Assembly: GCF_014904745.1 (NCBI RefSeq)
Contig: NZ_JACZCS010000014.1
Coordinates: 1-64,000, forward strand
From: Oricola nitratireducens
GTDB lineage: Bacteria > Pseudomonadota > Alphaproteobacteria > Rhizobiales > Rhizobiaceae
Length of the DNA stretch: 64,000 bases
Direction: 5' to 3'
The position numbers and the translations under genes were made by a program. Below are positions 30,463 through 40,554 of the stretch, piece by piece (the first letter of the stretch is position 1; each line of letters starts with the position of its first letter). Below the pieces are notes generated by a model. It saw only the letters and a program-made list of their open reading frames with translations. It ran no database searches and was not told the DNA's origin.

Positions 30463-31647
30463 TCAGTGGACTACGAACAAACCCGCCGCGCCCATGCCGC
30501 CGCCCACGCACATGGTGACGACGACGTATTTCGCGCCGCGCCTCCTGCCCTCGATCAGCGCATGGCCGACCAGGCGCGCGCCGGTCATCCCGTAGGGATG
30601 GCCGATGGAGATACCGCCGCCATTGACGTTGTAGATATCCGGGTCGATGCCGAGATGATCGCGGCAATAGAGCGCCTGCACCGCGAAGGCCTCGTTCAGC
30701 TCCCACAATCCGATGTCATCGATTGTCAGGCCGTGCTGTTTCAAAAGCTTCGGCACGGCATGGATCGGCCCGATGCCCATCTCTTCGGGAGGGCAGCCGG
30801 CCACCGTCATGCCGCGATAGGTGCCGAGCGGCTCCAGCCCGCGCTTCTCTGCCATCTTCGCCTCCATCAGGATGCAGGCCGACGCGCCGTCGGAAAGCTG
30901 GCTGGCATTGCCGGCGCTGATGACGCCACCCTCGATGACCGGGTTGAGGCCGGACAGCGATTCCAGCGTCGTCTGCGGCCGGTTGCCCTCGTCGCGGTCG
31001 AGCGTCACCTCTTTCATCGTGACCTCGCCGGTCTGCTTGTCCTTCACGGCCATCGTCGCGGTGATCGGCACGATCTCGTCGTCGAAGGCGCCGTTAGCCT
31101 GCGCCTGCGCGGTGCGCTGCTGCGACTGCAGCGCGTATTCATCCTGCGCCTCGCGGCTGACGCCGTATTTCTTCGCGACGCACTCCGCGGTCTGCAGCAT
31201 CGGCATGTAGGCGTGTTCCTGTTGCGCGATGACGTTCGGATCGGCTTCCTGCTGTACCCAGCCGAAATACTGGTTCTGGACGGCGGAAATGTTCTCCTGT
31301 CCGCCGGCGGCGACCACGTCCATGCCGTCGACCATGACCTGTTTGGCCGCCGTCGCCACAGCCATCAGGCCGGACGCGCATTGCCGGTCCATCGTCTGGC
31401 CGGACACTCTCGATGGCGCGCCTGCCGCGAAAACGGCGTTTCGGGCGAGGTTCATCCCTGCCGTGCCCGCACAAAGCACCGTGCCCAGAACGAAATCCTC
31501 GATTTCGCCTGCCTCGATTCCGGCGCGCTCGGTTGCGTGTCGGAGGACATGGCCGGCCAGGGTTGGCGACTTGATGGCATTCAGGCTGCCGCGAAAAGCC
31601 TTGCCGATGCCGGTGCGCGCCGTGCTGACGATGACTGCTTCTCTCAT
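30463..31647 (-). CDS. Acetyl-CoA acyltransferase (thiolase)
   Basis: 394 residues from the ATG at 31647 ([20 protein letters not shown]). The acylated cysteine lies in [15 protein letters not shown]. The histidines of [11 protein letters not shown] and [16 protein letters not shown] and the C-terminal cysteine of [12 protein letters not shown] are present, so it should be active. It cleaves 3-ketoacyl-CoA with CoA. In this operon it could convert the acetoacetyl-CoA derived from a BKACE reaction to acetyl-CoA. It starts 19 bp after the esterase stop. Confidence 0.92.
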   Translation of the reverse strand: MREAVIVSTARTGIGKAFRGSLNAIKSPTLAGHVLRHATERAGIEAGEIEDFVLGTVLCAGTAGMNLARNAVFAAGAPSRVSGQTMDRQCASGLMAVATAAKQVMVDGMDVVAAGGQENISAVQNQYFGWVQQEADPNVIAQQEHAYMPMLQTAECVAKKYGVSREAQDEYALQSQQRTAQAQANGAFDDEIVPITATMAVKDKQTGEVTMKEVTLDRDEGNRPQTTLESLSGLNPVIEGGVISAGNASQLSDGASACILMEAKMAEKRGLEPLGTYRGMTVAGCPPEEMGIGPIHAVPKLLKQHGLTIDDIGLWELNEAFAVQALYCRDHLGIDPDIYNVNGGGISIGHPYGMTGARLVGHALIEGRRRGAKYVVVTMCVGGGMGAAGLFVVH

Positions 31648-31666
31648 GGGCAAGTTCTCCGTGATC

Positions 31667-33259
31667 TCAGTTTGATGCCGCTTTCGGCAATGGCGGCGAC
31701 GCGATACCGACATTCCAGTTCCAGGCGATGTCGCCGGCTTTCCGTCGCCGCCGCGCCACTTCCTCATGCAACGGATATGCGCCCGGGAACGGATTGCCCG
31801 AGGCTTTGGGCCTGTCACCGAAACGCATCCAGAATCCACCCTCCGCATGCCGCCGCCAATCCGCATGGCCGGCCGCGACGGGGAAACCGGTCGCGGCAAA
31901 CGACGACCAGTAGTCCGTCATTGCGCCGGAGAATGCCCGTTCCGCCGCGTTTACCGGCACTTTCGGCCAGCGCGGCGGCGTCCGGTCCAGCGTGCCGAAC
32001 ACGTAGGGTATTTCGCCGGCATGGAAGCCGCGAAGCCCGACTTGCGTCGCCGCCGGCCAGGCATGGTCGAACAGGTAGAGATAGGCGGGCGCGCCTTGCT
32101 TGCCCTGCTCCGTTGCCAGTTTCTCGGCGGTCCAGCCATAGAGCGCGTCCCGCGTCGCGGCGAGAATGCTCTCGCCCATGTCTGCGGACGGGTAGAGTTT
32201 CAGGAAATCGTCGGCGAGTTCGCCGTAGCGGCCGCGGATTTCCGCCTCGTAGCTCGCCGCGCTCCCGGGAGCGTCGGGCGCCAGGAACGGAAGCGAACGG
32301 ATTTCGCCGCTATTGAACCCGGCCAACAGCGGAACTTTCGCCTGTTCGCCACGCTCGAAGGTCTCGACGACCTGCCGGTGCAGGACATGACGATCGACGC
32401 AGCCCGAGGGCTGGAATCCCTTCCTTGCAGCGGCAGCGGCGAGTTCCGTCGCGTCCATCGCCCGTAGCTGCGCGATGTCGCGCGCGCCGAGCGCCGCCAC
32501 CATGCGGTCGCCGATCGATTCCGCCGGTTCCTCGCCAAAGCGGGGCAGTCTCAGATCGGGCATCGAGATAGCGTAGGCGCTCTGCGCGACTGCCTTGGAA
32601 AACAGTCTGCGTGCCCGCGGCGCGCACATCAGATAGAGCACGCTCAGCGCGCCGGCAGATTCGCCCGCGACAGTGACATTTCCCGGATCACCACCAAAGG
32701 ACGCGATATTGTCGCGCACCCATTCCAGAGCCGCGATCTGGTCGAGTAGCCCATAATTGCCCGAGACGCCCTCGCGCGATTCCGCGCTCAACGCCGGATG
32801 CGCGAGATAACCGAAAATGCCGAGCCGGTAGTTGATCGACACGAAGACGATCCCGCGCCTGGCAAATTCGGCACCATCGTGGACCGGCTCGGAACTGCCG
32901 CCCCAGATCAGCGAGCCGCCATGAATCCAGACGAATACCGGCGCACGCCTGGCGTCCTGCGGCGTCCAGACATTAAGGGTCAGGCAGTCCTCGCCCGTTT
33001 CCGCCAGTTCGCCGGCATAGATGCTGCCCGGCCGCCGCGGCGGCTGCGGGCAGGCATGGCCAAACTGGAGCGCGTCGCGCACGCCGTTCCATGGCGGAAC
33101 CGGACGCGGCGGCGTCCAGCGGTGCGCGCCTACTGGCGGCAAGGCATAGGGAATGCCCTTGAAGACGCACAGCCCATCCTCTGTCGTTCCGCGCAACGCG
33201 CCGGACGGGCATTGGACGACGGACCCGAAGGTCCGGGTTTTCACTGCGGCCTCAGCCAT
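31667..33259 (-). CDS. Type B carboxylesterase
   Basis: 530 residues of the carboxylesterase/lipase (COesterase) family. The oxyanion segment HGGSLIWGG, the nucleophile motif [11 protein letters not shown], the acid region [13 protein letters not shown] and the histidine region [13 protein letters not shown] are all present. There is no signal peptide, so it is cytoplasmic. It overlaps the BKACE-family stop by 8 nt, implying tight coupling. It would release an acid and alcohol from an imported ester. Confidence 0.9.
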   Translation of the reverse strand: MAEAAVKTRTFGSVVQCPSGALRGTTEDGLCVFKGIPYALPPVGAHRWTPPRPVPPWNGVRDALQFGHACPQPPRRPGSIYAGELAETGEDCLTLNVWTPQDARRAPVFVWIHGGSLIWGGSSEPVHDGAEFARRGIVFVSINYRLGIFGYLAHPALSAESREGVSGNYGLLDQIAALEWVRDNIASFGGDPGNVTVAGESAGALSVLYLMCAPRARRLFSKAVAQSAYAISMPDLRLPRFGEEPAESIGDRMVAALGARDIAQLRAMDATELAAAAARKGFQPSGCVDRHVLHRQVVETFERGEQAKVPLLAGFNSGEIRSLPFLAPDAPGSAASYEAEIRGRYGELADDFLKLYPSADMGESILAATRDALYGWTAEKLATEQGKQGAPAYLYLFDHAWPAATQVGLRGFHAGEIPYVFGTLDRTPPRWPKVPVNAAERAFSGAMTDYWSSFAATGFPVAAGHADWRRHAEGGFWMRFGDRPKASGNPFPGAYPLHEEVARRRRKAGDIAWNWNVGIASPPLPKAASN

Positions 33260-34220
33260 TGAGTCTCGCTTCCCCCGCCACGCGGCCGAGCCGGGCCGGG
33301 CCCTCGACCTGCAGGATCTCGCGTGCCTCTTCAGCGCTCGCGATCTCGAACGACAGGTCTTCGATGATGCGTCGGATTTTCAAAACCTGAGCTGCACAGG
33401 ACGTGGCCAGCAGACCCTTGCCGAGATAGAGGCTATCGGCCAGCCCGACGCGGACATGGCCGCCCATGATGGCGCCGAGCGCGACAAGCGGGATCTGATG
33501 TCGCCCGTGCGCGGCGACCGAGAATTCGTAGCCGTCGCGCCCTAAAAGTCGGTCCGCCGTACCCAGCATCATGTGGACATTGTCGGGGTCACTTCCGAGC
33601 CCGCCGACAAGGCCGAAATGAAACTGAATGAAGAGTGGCCCCTGCACCAACCCCTTTTCCATACAATGGGCCAGGTTGTGGAGATGGCTCGGATCGTGGC
33701 ACTCGAAACCAAAACGTGAGTCGTTTCCGTGGCCGAGCCGGGCGAGAACGGTCTTAATATCGTGCAGCGTGTGGCCGTGCACCAGACTGTCGGAGGCTTC
33801 GACAAACCCCTTTTCCCAATCGTATTTCCAGTCGGAAATTCCCCGCGCGGATTTCCGGTAGGAGCGGCTCGTCGCTCCCATGTCTATCGAAAAGACGTCC
33901 GGTTTCGCGGAGAGCGCGCAGGCGAGACGCTCGTCGAGCGGGACCGGAAGCCCGCCGCCGGTCGGGACCGCGATAATCGCATCGGTCTGCGCCCTGATTT
34001 CCGGGACGAAACTGTCGTATATATCGGCGTCATGCGCCGGGCTTCCGTCGGCGGGATTTCGCGCATCGAGATGGAGAATGGCGGCGCCCGCCCGTGCGGC
34101 GTCGATCGCCTGCCGCGCGATCTGCTCCGGCGTATATGGCAGGAACTCTGACATGGACGGGGTATGCACCGCACCCGTCACGGCGCAGGAGATGACGATC
34201 TTGCGCCTGCCGGTCCTCAC
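33252..34220 (-). CDS. BKACE-family (DUF849) 3-keto acid cleavage protein with altered metal site
   Basis: 322 residues from a GTG at 34220 (VRTGRRKIVISCAVTGAVHT), which has AAAGGG upstream; a TTG at 34238 is the alternative. The TIM-barrel family is clear: AAILHLDARNP, SVAAHGRHQIPLVALGAIMG and VRVGLADSLYLGKG. Characterised members use zinc held by two histidines in an HxH motif and a glutamate in VGLED. Here His50 is kept, but the second His is Asp52 and the Glu is Ala261. Family members combine a beta-keto acid with acetyl-CoA to give acetoacetate and a new acyl-CoA. This one is either metal-altered or has another reaction. It is the first gene of the minus-strand operon. Confidence 0.85.
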   Translation of the reverse strand: MRTGRRKIVISCAVTGAVHTPSMSEFLPYTPEQIARQAIDAARAGAAILHLDARNPADGSPAHDADIYDSFVPEIRAQTDAIIAVPTGGGLPVPLDERLACALSAKPDVFSIDMGATSRSYRKSARGISDWKYDWEKGFVEASDSLVHGHTLHDIKTVLARLGHGNDSRFGFECHDPSHLHNLAHCMEKGLVQGPLFIQFHFGLVGGLGSDPDNVHMMLGTADRLLGRDGYEFSVAAHGRHQIPLVALGAIMGGHVRVGLADSLYLGKGLLATSCAAQVLKIRRIIEDLSFEIASAEEAREILQVEGPARLGRVAGEARLNG

Positions 34221-34498
34221 GCCGCGCCCTTTAGGCAAAGCTGGCGGCCGGCGGCGGGTCGGCCCGGCATGGCCTTGCCCAAACCGTAGTCCTCTACCGT
34301 CCCGGATGCGGGCTTCCCCGCCTCCGGGCTAAGCAGCCCTTCGACGCTCGTCATGAAATCCTCCCCCGGACACAGCCTCTCCGCGTCCGATGAGCGGAGG
34401 TTATCCGGTCGATCAGATCAGATGAATGTTCGAGACATCCATCAAGGACGAAAAATTATGTATGGTATGTACCTAACATCGATAGGGAGGGGCCAGAA

Positions 34499-36451
34499 AT
34501 GGGGAGCGAGCTTTTTGACGTCACGGTCGCGCTGCTGGAAAAGATCGGGCATGACGCCGGCGAGACGGAGATCGAGGCGCTGCTCGCTGAAATCGCAGGG
34601 ATCGCGGAGCGCGAGGGCCGTGCAGACGATGTCGCTCCACTTCAGTCGGCGCTCGCCATGATCCGCCAGTCGCTGCGCGACAGTACGCTTTCGGAAAAAG
34701 GCCTCAGCCTGTTTATCGACACGACGCACGATCTGTCGAAGACGCTCGAATTGCAGAGTCTGTTCAAGACACTCGTCGCGCGCGTGCGCAATCTCGTCGG
34801 CGCCAATATCGCCTGGGTGACGATCCTCGACGACGAGCCCGGAATCTTCCGCACTGTCGCAGCGGAGGGCTATCTTTCGCCGTCGACGACCCGAATGACC
34901 AGTCGCTTCGAATACGGCGCCGTCGGCCTGATCATGGAAACGAAGAGCTTCTTCGACACCCAAGACTACCTGAACGACAACCGCTTTCGCCACCTGCCGG
35001 AACTCGACCGCACCTTCGAGGCCGAGAATATCGTGTCGCTCGCCGGGTTTCCGATCCTCGCCGACAGCGAGGTGCACGGCTTCCTCTTCGTCGCCGACCG
35101 CTACGCCCGCAAGCTGAGTGGACGCGAGATATCGGTACTCGGGTCCTTCGCGCTGCATGCCGGCGTCGCCATGCGCAACGCCAACGCCTTTCGCCTGCTG
35201 GCCGAGGCGCTCGACGAGGCGCAGCGCAACCGCAATGCCCTGATCGAGCATATCCAGCGCGTCGAGGCGTCGGCGGCCGCCCATGACGAGATGACCTCGC
35301 TGTTGGCCTCGGGCGGCGAAATGCAGAAATTCCTGCAGCGCATGGCGAACCAGATCGGCGGCGCCATCTTCCTGTTCGACAGCGAACTGGATGCCGCCGA
35401 CGAATTCGTTTCGGCGGCCTATCGCGGGCGGATCGCGGCCGACCTCAGGGGCGGTACCTTCGAGGTCGCGCCGTTGATACGCGCGATCTCGCAATCGCGC
35501 CATACCGGACGCTCCGAGATCATGGCCAATACGCCCGATGAGCAGTGCCGGGTGATCGCCCTGCATGGCGGCGGCGGACGCGGCGAATGCCTTGTCATCT
35601 GCCATGAGGGAGACCTCGACGCCATCGAGGTCCGCAATCTGGAACGCAGCGCCGTGGCGCTGTCGATTGCGCGGCTGTGGAACGAGAAACGCGAGACCGA
35701 GAAACTGATCGCCTCGTCCACTCTTCTGCGCCATCTGGTCCTCGTCACGCCGCCGGATCCGTCGACGCTGTCCGCGGTGCGCGAACGGCTCGGGCTGCAT
35801 GCGGACGAGTCGGTGTCGCTCGCACTCCTCGTCGTCTCCGGCCTCGACCGCGCCTCCCAGACGACGCTCGTACGCGAGGCCGCGAGACGCAGCAACGTGC
35901 TCGTCGACCTTTTCGACGACGCCTATGTCGGCTTCGGCGCGCGGAGCGCCATTTCGGAATTCCTTCGCCATCTGTCGGCAGGCGGCAAGGAATGGAAGGC
36001 GGGAGGCATCGTCTCCGATCCGTTCCCGGACCTTTCCGAAACGTCGACGGAATACGGCCGGCTGAGCCGCGCCTTGCAGGTGGTACGCAAGATAAGGCCC
36101 CTGAGCCGGTTCATCGCGCGCTCCGATCTCGACTTCATCGCGAAGCTTTTCGAGACCGGAGATGCGGCGCGGCTGTCGCGCTACATGGAGGACGCGCTGA
36201 GGCCGATCGATACCAGGGCTCCCCGGCAGGCCGCCGAACTCAAGAAGACTCTGTTGTGCTACCTCGAAGGCCAGTACAGCATCAGGCGGACGGCGGACGC
36301 CCTCGGAGTTCATATCAACACAGTCCGGCAACGCCTCGATTCAATTAAACAGATTACCGGCGGGTTGGACGATCCGGTCAAGACGCTCGAAATGCATGTT
36401 GCCCTTCGCCTGGAAGCATTGCTGACCGACACCGGACATGTTTCGCGATAG
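34499..36451 (+). CDS. GAF-PucR family transcriptional regulator
   Basis: 650 residues from the ATG at 34499, preceded by AGGGAGGGG. Residues about 85-240 form a GAF sensor domain (LFIDTTHDLSKTLELQSLFK start). The C-terminal PucR-type helix-turn-helix is KKTLLCYLEGQYSIRRTADA followed by LGVHINTVRQRLDSIKQITG. Such regulators are typically activators of catabolic genes. It is divergent from the BKACE-esterase-thiolase-SDR-liv block across 260-280 bp and is the natural candidate for its control. Confidence 0.88.
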   Translation: MGSELFDVTVALLEKIGHDAGETEIEALLAEIAGIAEREGRADDVAPLQSALAMIRQSLRDSTLSEKGLSLFIDTTHDLSKTLELQSLFKTLVARVRNLVGANIAWVTILDDEPGIFRTVAAEGYLSPSTTRMTSRFEYGAVGLIMETKSFFDTQDYLNDNRFRHLPELDRTFEAENIVSLAGFPILADSEVHGFLFVADRYARKLSGREISVLGSFALHAGVAMRNANAFRLLAEALDEAQRNRNALIEHIQRVEASAAAHDEMTSLLASGGEMQKFLQRMANQIGGAIFLFDSELDAADEFVSAAYRGRIAADLRGGTFEVAPLIRAISQSRHTGRSEIMANTPDEQCRVIALHGGGGRGECLVICHEGDLDAIEVRNLERSAVALSIARLWNEKRETEKLIASSTLLRHLVLVTPPDPSTLSAVRERLGLHADESVSLALLVVSGLDRASQTTLVREAARRSNVLVDLFDDAYVGFGARSAISEFLRHLSAGGKEWKAGGIVSDPFPDLSETSTEYGRLSRALQVVRKIRPLSRFIARSDLDFIAKLFETGDAARLSRYMEDALRPIDTRAPRQAAELKKTLLCYLEGQYSIRRTADALGVHINTVRQRLDSIKQITGGLDDPVKTLEMHVALRLEALLTDTGHVSR

Positions 36452-36928
36452 CATCACCCGGTAAGCTCGGATTCTAATCGAAGGTCGTGGATCGCAAACC
36501 ACTGGTAAATTTCTGAGCGAGACAGCGACAACTTATCGAAGTTTTGATTGTAGACCCATTTCGAGTTCCGAGTTGGAAAACGGGGAAAGACCGCGTCTGC
36601 GACCGGCCTGGACCGCGGACGTAATTTCGAATCTGCTAGATAAGGCTCTGTATCACGAATTGGTTTTTGGCACTTTTCGGCCAACAAACTGCAGGGGAAT
36701 GGACTTCCGCTTCGCGCCTCATTGCGGCCATCCTCGACGGGCGAAACGTAGACCAAAAGCGGACGCCTATCCGCCTCGTTGGGACCGGCTCGCAACGACA
36801 AGGTGGAGATTGCGGGAGGAGATAAGGACCTTCGGCGGTCCCGGCTAACAAATGGCATGAGAGGGACACACCGGGACGATTGCAGCAAAGGTCGAAGACT
36901 CGCCCTTGGTGAGCGTCACCGCCTCAGC
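36452..36928. other. Gene-poor intergenic stretch
   Basis: 477 bp between the convergent PucR and TetR genes. I see no supported gene. It includes CAAAAGCGGACGCCTATCCGC around 36753, similar in style to the repeat at 14673 and 61068, and probably represents degraded sequence. No clear terminator was found. Confidence 0.5.
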
Positions 36929-37654
36929 CTAGATCGCCGGGTCGGGCCGCTTGAAATAGCGCTTCGCCACCTCCTGTGGTGTCGGTGGATTGACCAGCAG
37001 CGGCATGATCGAAAGCTCGTTCACGGCCTTCATGTCGGGAAAGAACGCAACGTCGTTGCCCTTGCCCAAGGGTTCGTGACCTTGGGTTTCGTAAGCGGCC
37101 AAGCCATGGGGTGCGAGCACGATATAGCCGGCAATACGGACCGGGTCGCCATCGACAATCAATCCGGCACGCTGACATTCGACGATTGTCCCGACCAGTG
37201 TCGAAAGCGCCTTTTCATTGTGGCGGGTTCTGCTGCTCTGTTCGGGATCTTCATCCTCGCGCGCGGTGAACATCAGTGAGAAGAAGCCCTTGTTTTCCCG
37301 CGCAAAGCGAAGATAGGCGAAACCAAGCGCGTTGAACCGCTCGAGAGGGTCGCTCAAGGCCTTATTCAATTCCTCGTCCTGGTAGGCGGCCAAGGTCCGA
37401 AAGCCTTCCGCCGTCAACGCATCGAGCAGGGCAGCCTTGTCGGAAAAATGACGATAGACCGAGGTATGCGTAACGCCGAGCGCGCTTGCGAGCTCGCGCA
37501 TCGAGAAGTTGGGACCGCCGCGTCTGACTATAAGGTCCAGAGCCGTCGTCAAGAGTGCATTGCGCAAGTCGTTGTGATGATAGCCCTTTTTCCGAAGATT
37601 CCCTGGCGGTGCCGTTTTCACTTCCTGGTTTCCCTTTGTTCTTCTCCGCGACAT
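36929..37654 (-). CDS. TetR family transcriptional regulator
   Basis: 241 residues. The N-terminal helix-turn-helix is FSMRELASALGVTHTSVYRH followed by FSDKAALLDAL. The C-terminal half, beginning ERFNALGFAYLRFARENKGF, resembles the WHG/TetR_C_33 ligand domain. It is divergent from a Liv-type binding protein across 176 bp and probably represses that importer and the linked amidase. Confidence 0.9.
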   Translation of the reverse strand: MSRRRTKGNQEVKTAPPGNLRKKGYHHNDLRNALLTTALDLIVRRGGPNFSMRELASALGVTHTSVYRHFSDKAALLDALTAEGFRTLAAYQDEELNKALSDPLERFNALGFAYLRFARENKGFFSLMFTAREDEDPEQSSRTRHNEKALSTLVGTIVECQRAGLIVDGDPVRIAGYIVLAPHGLAAYETQGHEPLGKGNDVAFFPDMKAVNELSIMPLLVNPPTPQEVAKRYFKRPDPAI

Positions 37655-37742
37655 CGAAGAGTTTCCCCCGATGGCATGCGCGTTGATATCCCGACAAGGT
37701 TTCCGCGCGTTGAACTTTCACAATCGAGTAATCGCAGTTGAC

Positions 37743-37767
37743 GAAACGGTTTCACTCTGCATTAATG
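37743..37767. promoter_or_regulatory. Candidate TetR operator
   Basis: In the TetR/binding-protein gap, GAAACGGTTTC (37743-37753, 5-bp arms) is followed by the perfect palindrome CATTAATG (37760-37767). Symmetric short sites between divergent genes are typical TetR targets; the link is positional only. Confidence 0.3.
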
Positions 37768-37830
37768 TTTCCATTGGTGACATAGGAGTTGACCAAAGGC
37801 AACACCGTCACAGCAACGGGAGGTGGGATA

Positions 37831-39123
37831 GTGAGTTTCTTGAACGGACGTTCCAACATTACACGCAGGCAGGCTCTGAAATGGAGCGCGGGAGCCACGG
37901 CTAGCACGTTGTTCATGCCGTCGATCGCGCGCGGTGCGGGATCAATCATCAAGATCGGCTATGTCGGCTCCCTGTCCGGGATTCGTGCCGCTTTCGGAGA
38001 GACCGAGACCTGGACGCTCGAAAAGATGAAGGCGCATTTGGCCAATGGCCTGGAGGTTGGCGGCAAGACCTATCAGGTGGAACTGGTCATCCGTGATAAC
38101 CAGTCCGACCCCAACCGTTCGAATTCGATCGCCAGTGAACTTGTCCTACGCGAACGGTGTAACCTTGTTCTGGCGCAGGACGGCGATGGTGCGCTCTCGA
38201 TCGGCGAACTGGCGGATACGCGACGGGTTCCCACGATTTCAACCATGGTCCCCTGGCAGGGCTGGTTCTTTCCGCGCGGCGGCAATCCGGCAACGGGTTT
38301 CCCCTACACATTTCATTTCTTCGCCGGTTCGGACACCATTCTTCAGACGTTCGTTTCCCTCATGGGTCAAGTCGACACGAACAAAAAGGTCGGAACCCTG
38401 TTCCTGAACAACGAGCCAGGGCAAGCGTTCATGGATCCCGAACTGGGCCTGCCCCCCATGCTCAAGGAGGCCGGCTACATGGAAACGTCGGCCGGCGGCT
38501 TCCCGATTACCGCCAACGATTTCTCAAATGCGGTGTCCACTTTCGCCGCTGTCAAACCGGACATTCTGACCGGCTTCATGTACCCCAATCATTTCATTCC
38601 ATTCTGGAACCAGGTCGGCCAGGCCGGGCTCAAACCGAAGGTCTGCGCGATGGCGGCAGCGTTCCTCTTCCCCTCCGGCGTCGAGGCATTGGGTGACACT
38701 GGAGATGGGATGGCGACGGAAATCTGGTGGTCACCGCGGTTCCCGTACAAGTCGACCATTACCGGCCAGAGCGCCGAAGCGCTGGCGACGGCCTGGGAGG
38801 CCGAAGCCAATCGGCAGTGGACACAACCGCTGGGCTACGGTCACGCCTTGTGGGAAGTCGGGCTTGCCGCCCTTCAGCGCTCAGAGGATCCAACAGATCC
38901 GGACATGGTGCGCGACGCCATTGCATCGCTCAATATGGAAACGGTGATCGGCCCGGTGAATTTCGCCGAAAGCCCGATCAAGAGCGTTGCCATCACCGGG
39001 CTTGCAGGTGGCCAGTGGCGCAAGGGTAGCGGAAAATATCCCTACGAATTGAAAGTCGTGGATAACTCCGCCCTGCCCGACGTGCCTCTCGAAGCGGACA
39101 TGGTTCCGCTTGGCGGCTCCTGA
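37831..39123 (+). CDS. ABC importer substrate-binding protein with Tat signal (Liv-type)
   Basis: 430 residues if started at the GTG at 37831 (VSFLNGRSN), which has GGGAGG 8 nt upstream; a TTG at 37789 is in frame but poorly placed. The N-terminus carries a twin-arginine signal, TRRQALKWSAGATASTLFMP, cleaved after IARGAG or close by. The mature start IIKIGYVGSLSGIRAAFGE is typical of Leu/Ile/Val-type or amide-binding proteins. It is followed 14 bp later by the two ATPases and two permeases. The linked amidase suggests an amide ligand. Confidence 0.88.
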   Translation: MSFLNGRSNITRRQALKWSAGATASTLFMPSIARGAGSIIKIGYVGSLSGIRAAFGETETWTLEKMKAHLANGLEVGGKTYQVELVIRDNQSDPNRSNSIASELVLRERCNLVLAQDGDGALSIGELADTRRVPTISTMVPWQGWFFPRGGNPATGFPYTFHFFAGSDTILQTFVSLMGQVDTNKKVGTLFLNNEPGQAFMDPELGLPPMLKEAGYMETSAGGFPITANDFSNAVSTFAAVKPDILTGFMYPNHFIPFWNQVGQAGLKPKVCAMAAAFLFPSGVEALGDTGDGMATEIWWSPRFPYKSTITGQSAEALATAWEAEANRQWTQPLGYGHALWEVGLAALQRSEDPTDPDMVRDAIASLNMETVIGPVNFAESPIKSVAITGLAGGQWRKGSGKYPYELKVVDNSALPDVPLEADMVPLGGS

Positions 39124-39137
39124 CGGAAACGATCTCG

Positions 39138-39848
39138 ATGGCGTTGATTTCCACCGAAGACGTGTCGCGGCTGTTCGGTTCCGTCTGTGCGGTCGATCGG
39201 GTCAGCGTCGAACTGAACGAGGGGGAGAGCGTCGGCCTTATCGGCCCCAACGGGGCCGGCAAAACGACGCTGCTCTCGTTGTTGACGGGATCTCTCAAGC
39301 CGACGCGGGGCAAGATCACGATGGATGGCATTGACGTGACAATGCTGCCGGTCTTTGCCCGCGTCACCGCGGGAATTGCCCGGGCCGCACAGATCCCGCA
39401 GACCTTCAATCGTCTGACGGTGCGCGAAAACGTACTGTTGCCAGCCTATTTCGGAGCCCAGCTATCACAACACGACGCCGGTGTCTGGGTCGACGAAGTG
39501 CTCGAAATGACCGATCTGTTCGATCGGGCGGGCCAGCAGGCCGCGTCTCTGGGGCTCCTCGACCGCAAGCGGCTGGAATTGGCCAAGGCGGTGGCGAGCA
39601 AGCCGCGGGTACTCTTGCTCGACGAAGTCGCGGCCGGACTTACCGAACCCGAAATCGCCTCGATAAAGGAGGTCGTAAAACGACTGCAGCCGGGCCGTGT
39701 CATCATTTGGGTCGAGCACATCCCCTTTGCCCTGCAGGGCGTATGCTCCCGGCTTCTTGTCATGGACAAGGGCGCCAAGCTCCTCGACGGACCATTTGAC
39801 GAGGTCTGGGCGTCGGATGTGCTGCAAAGCACATATATGGGGATGTGA
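39138..39848 (+). CDS. Liv-type ABC importer ATPase (LivG-like), second system
   Basis: 236 residues. Walker A GPNGAGKTTL, Walker B VLLLDEVAAGLTE and the H-loop WVEHIPFAL are intact. The ABC signature is not canonical: LGLLDRKRLELAKAV instead of LSYGEQRRLEIARAL. It pairs with the next gene, which has a full LSGGQ. It lies 14 bp after the binding-protein gene and 1 bp before the next ATPase start. Confidence 0.9.
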   Translation: MALISTEDVSRLFGSVCAVDRVSVELNEGESVGLIGPNGAGKTTLLSLLTGSLKPTRGKITMDGIDVTMLPVFARVTAGIARAAQIPQTFNRLTVRENVLLPAYFGAQLSQHDAGVWVDEVLEMTDLFDRAGQQAASLGLLDRKRLELAKAVASKPRVLLLDEVAAGLTEPEIASIKEVVKRLQPGRVIIWVEHIPFALQGVCSRLLVMDKGAKLLDGPFDEVWASDVLQSTYMGM

Positions 39849-39849
39849 C

Positions 39850-40554
39850 ATGACCATGGCTCTCGAAATAGCGGAACTGAGCGCCAGCTACGGCCAGTTC
39901 CGCGCGCTGAATGGCGTGTCGATATCGGTCTCTCAGGGCGAAACCGTGGCCCTTGTCGGCGCAAACGGCGCGGGAAAATCGACCTTCCTGAGAATCCTGT
40001 GCGGATTGATGGATAGCTGGGAAGGGCAGATCGCGGTGGGCGGCACCCAACTCGCACGCGGCGACCCGCTCAAATCCTCGCATCTGGGTCTGGCTCTGGT
40101 GCCCGAGGGGCGCATGCTGTTCGGGAGCCTTACCGTCAGGGAGAACCTGTTGATCGGGCAGACGGACCGCGATGGCCCCTGGGACATCGATGCGATCGAG
40201 CGATTGTTTCCCGTCATCAAAGAGCGGCGAAATGCCAAACCTTCCGAATTGTCCGGCGGGCAGCAGCAGATGGTGGCTATCGGCAGGGCGCTGGCTGCCA
40301 ATCCGAGGATACTTCTGTTCGACGAGATTTCCCTGGGCCTGTCCCCGGTCGTGGTGCGGGAAGTCTACAACGCGCTCTCATCGATCCGGAACGAGGGAGT
40401 GACGCTTGTGATCGTGGACCAGGATATTTCCCGTGTCTGCAATGTCGCGGACTCGGTGACCTGTTTCTTCAAGGGAACCGTGACGTTTCATGGCCCCGCC
40501 AAGGGCGTGACCGCCGACGACTTGCACGAGGCTTATTTCGGGGGCAGGTCGTGA
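39850..40554 (+). CDS. Liv-type ABC importer ATPase (LivF-like), second system
   Basis: 234 residues from the ATG at 39850 (MTMALEIAELSASYGQ). Walker A GANGAGKST, signature LSGGQQQMVAIGRAL and Walker B ILLFDEISLGLSP are intact. The H-loop position is not histidine (IVDQDISRV), as is usual for LivF. It overlaps the following permease start by 4 nt (GTGA). Confidence 0.9.
   Translation: MTMALEIAELSASYGQFRALNGVSISVSQGETVALVGANGAGKSTFLRILCGLMDSWEGQIAVGGTQLARGDPLKSSHLGLALVPEGRMLFGSLTVRENLLIGQTDRDGPWDIDAIERLFPVIKERRNAKPSELSGGQQQMVAIGRALAANPRILLFDEISLGLSPVVVREVYNALSSIRNEGVTLVIVDQDISRVCNVADSVTCFFKGTVTFHGPAKGVTADDLHEAYFGGRS

Noticed and set aside
29539-32316. Long plus-strand open frame opposite the SDR, thiolase and esterase genes
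   Set aside because: It spans three well-supported minus-strand genes and has antisense-type composition with no family motif.
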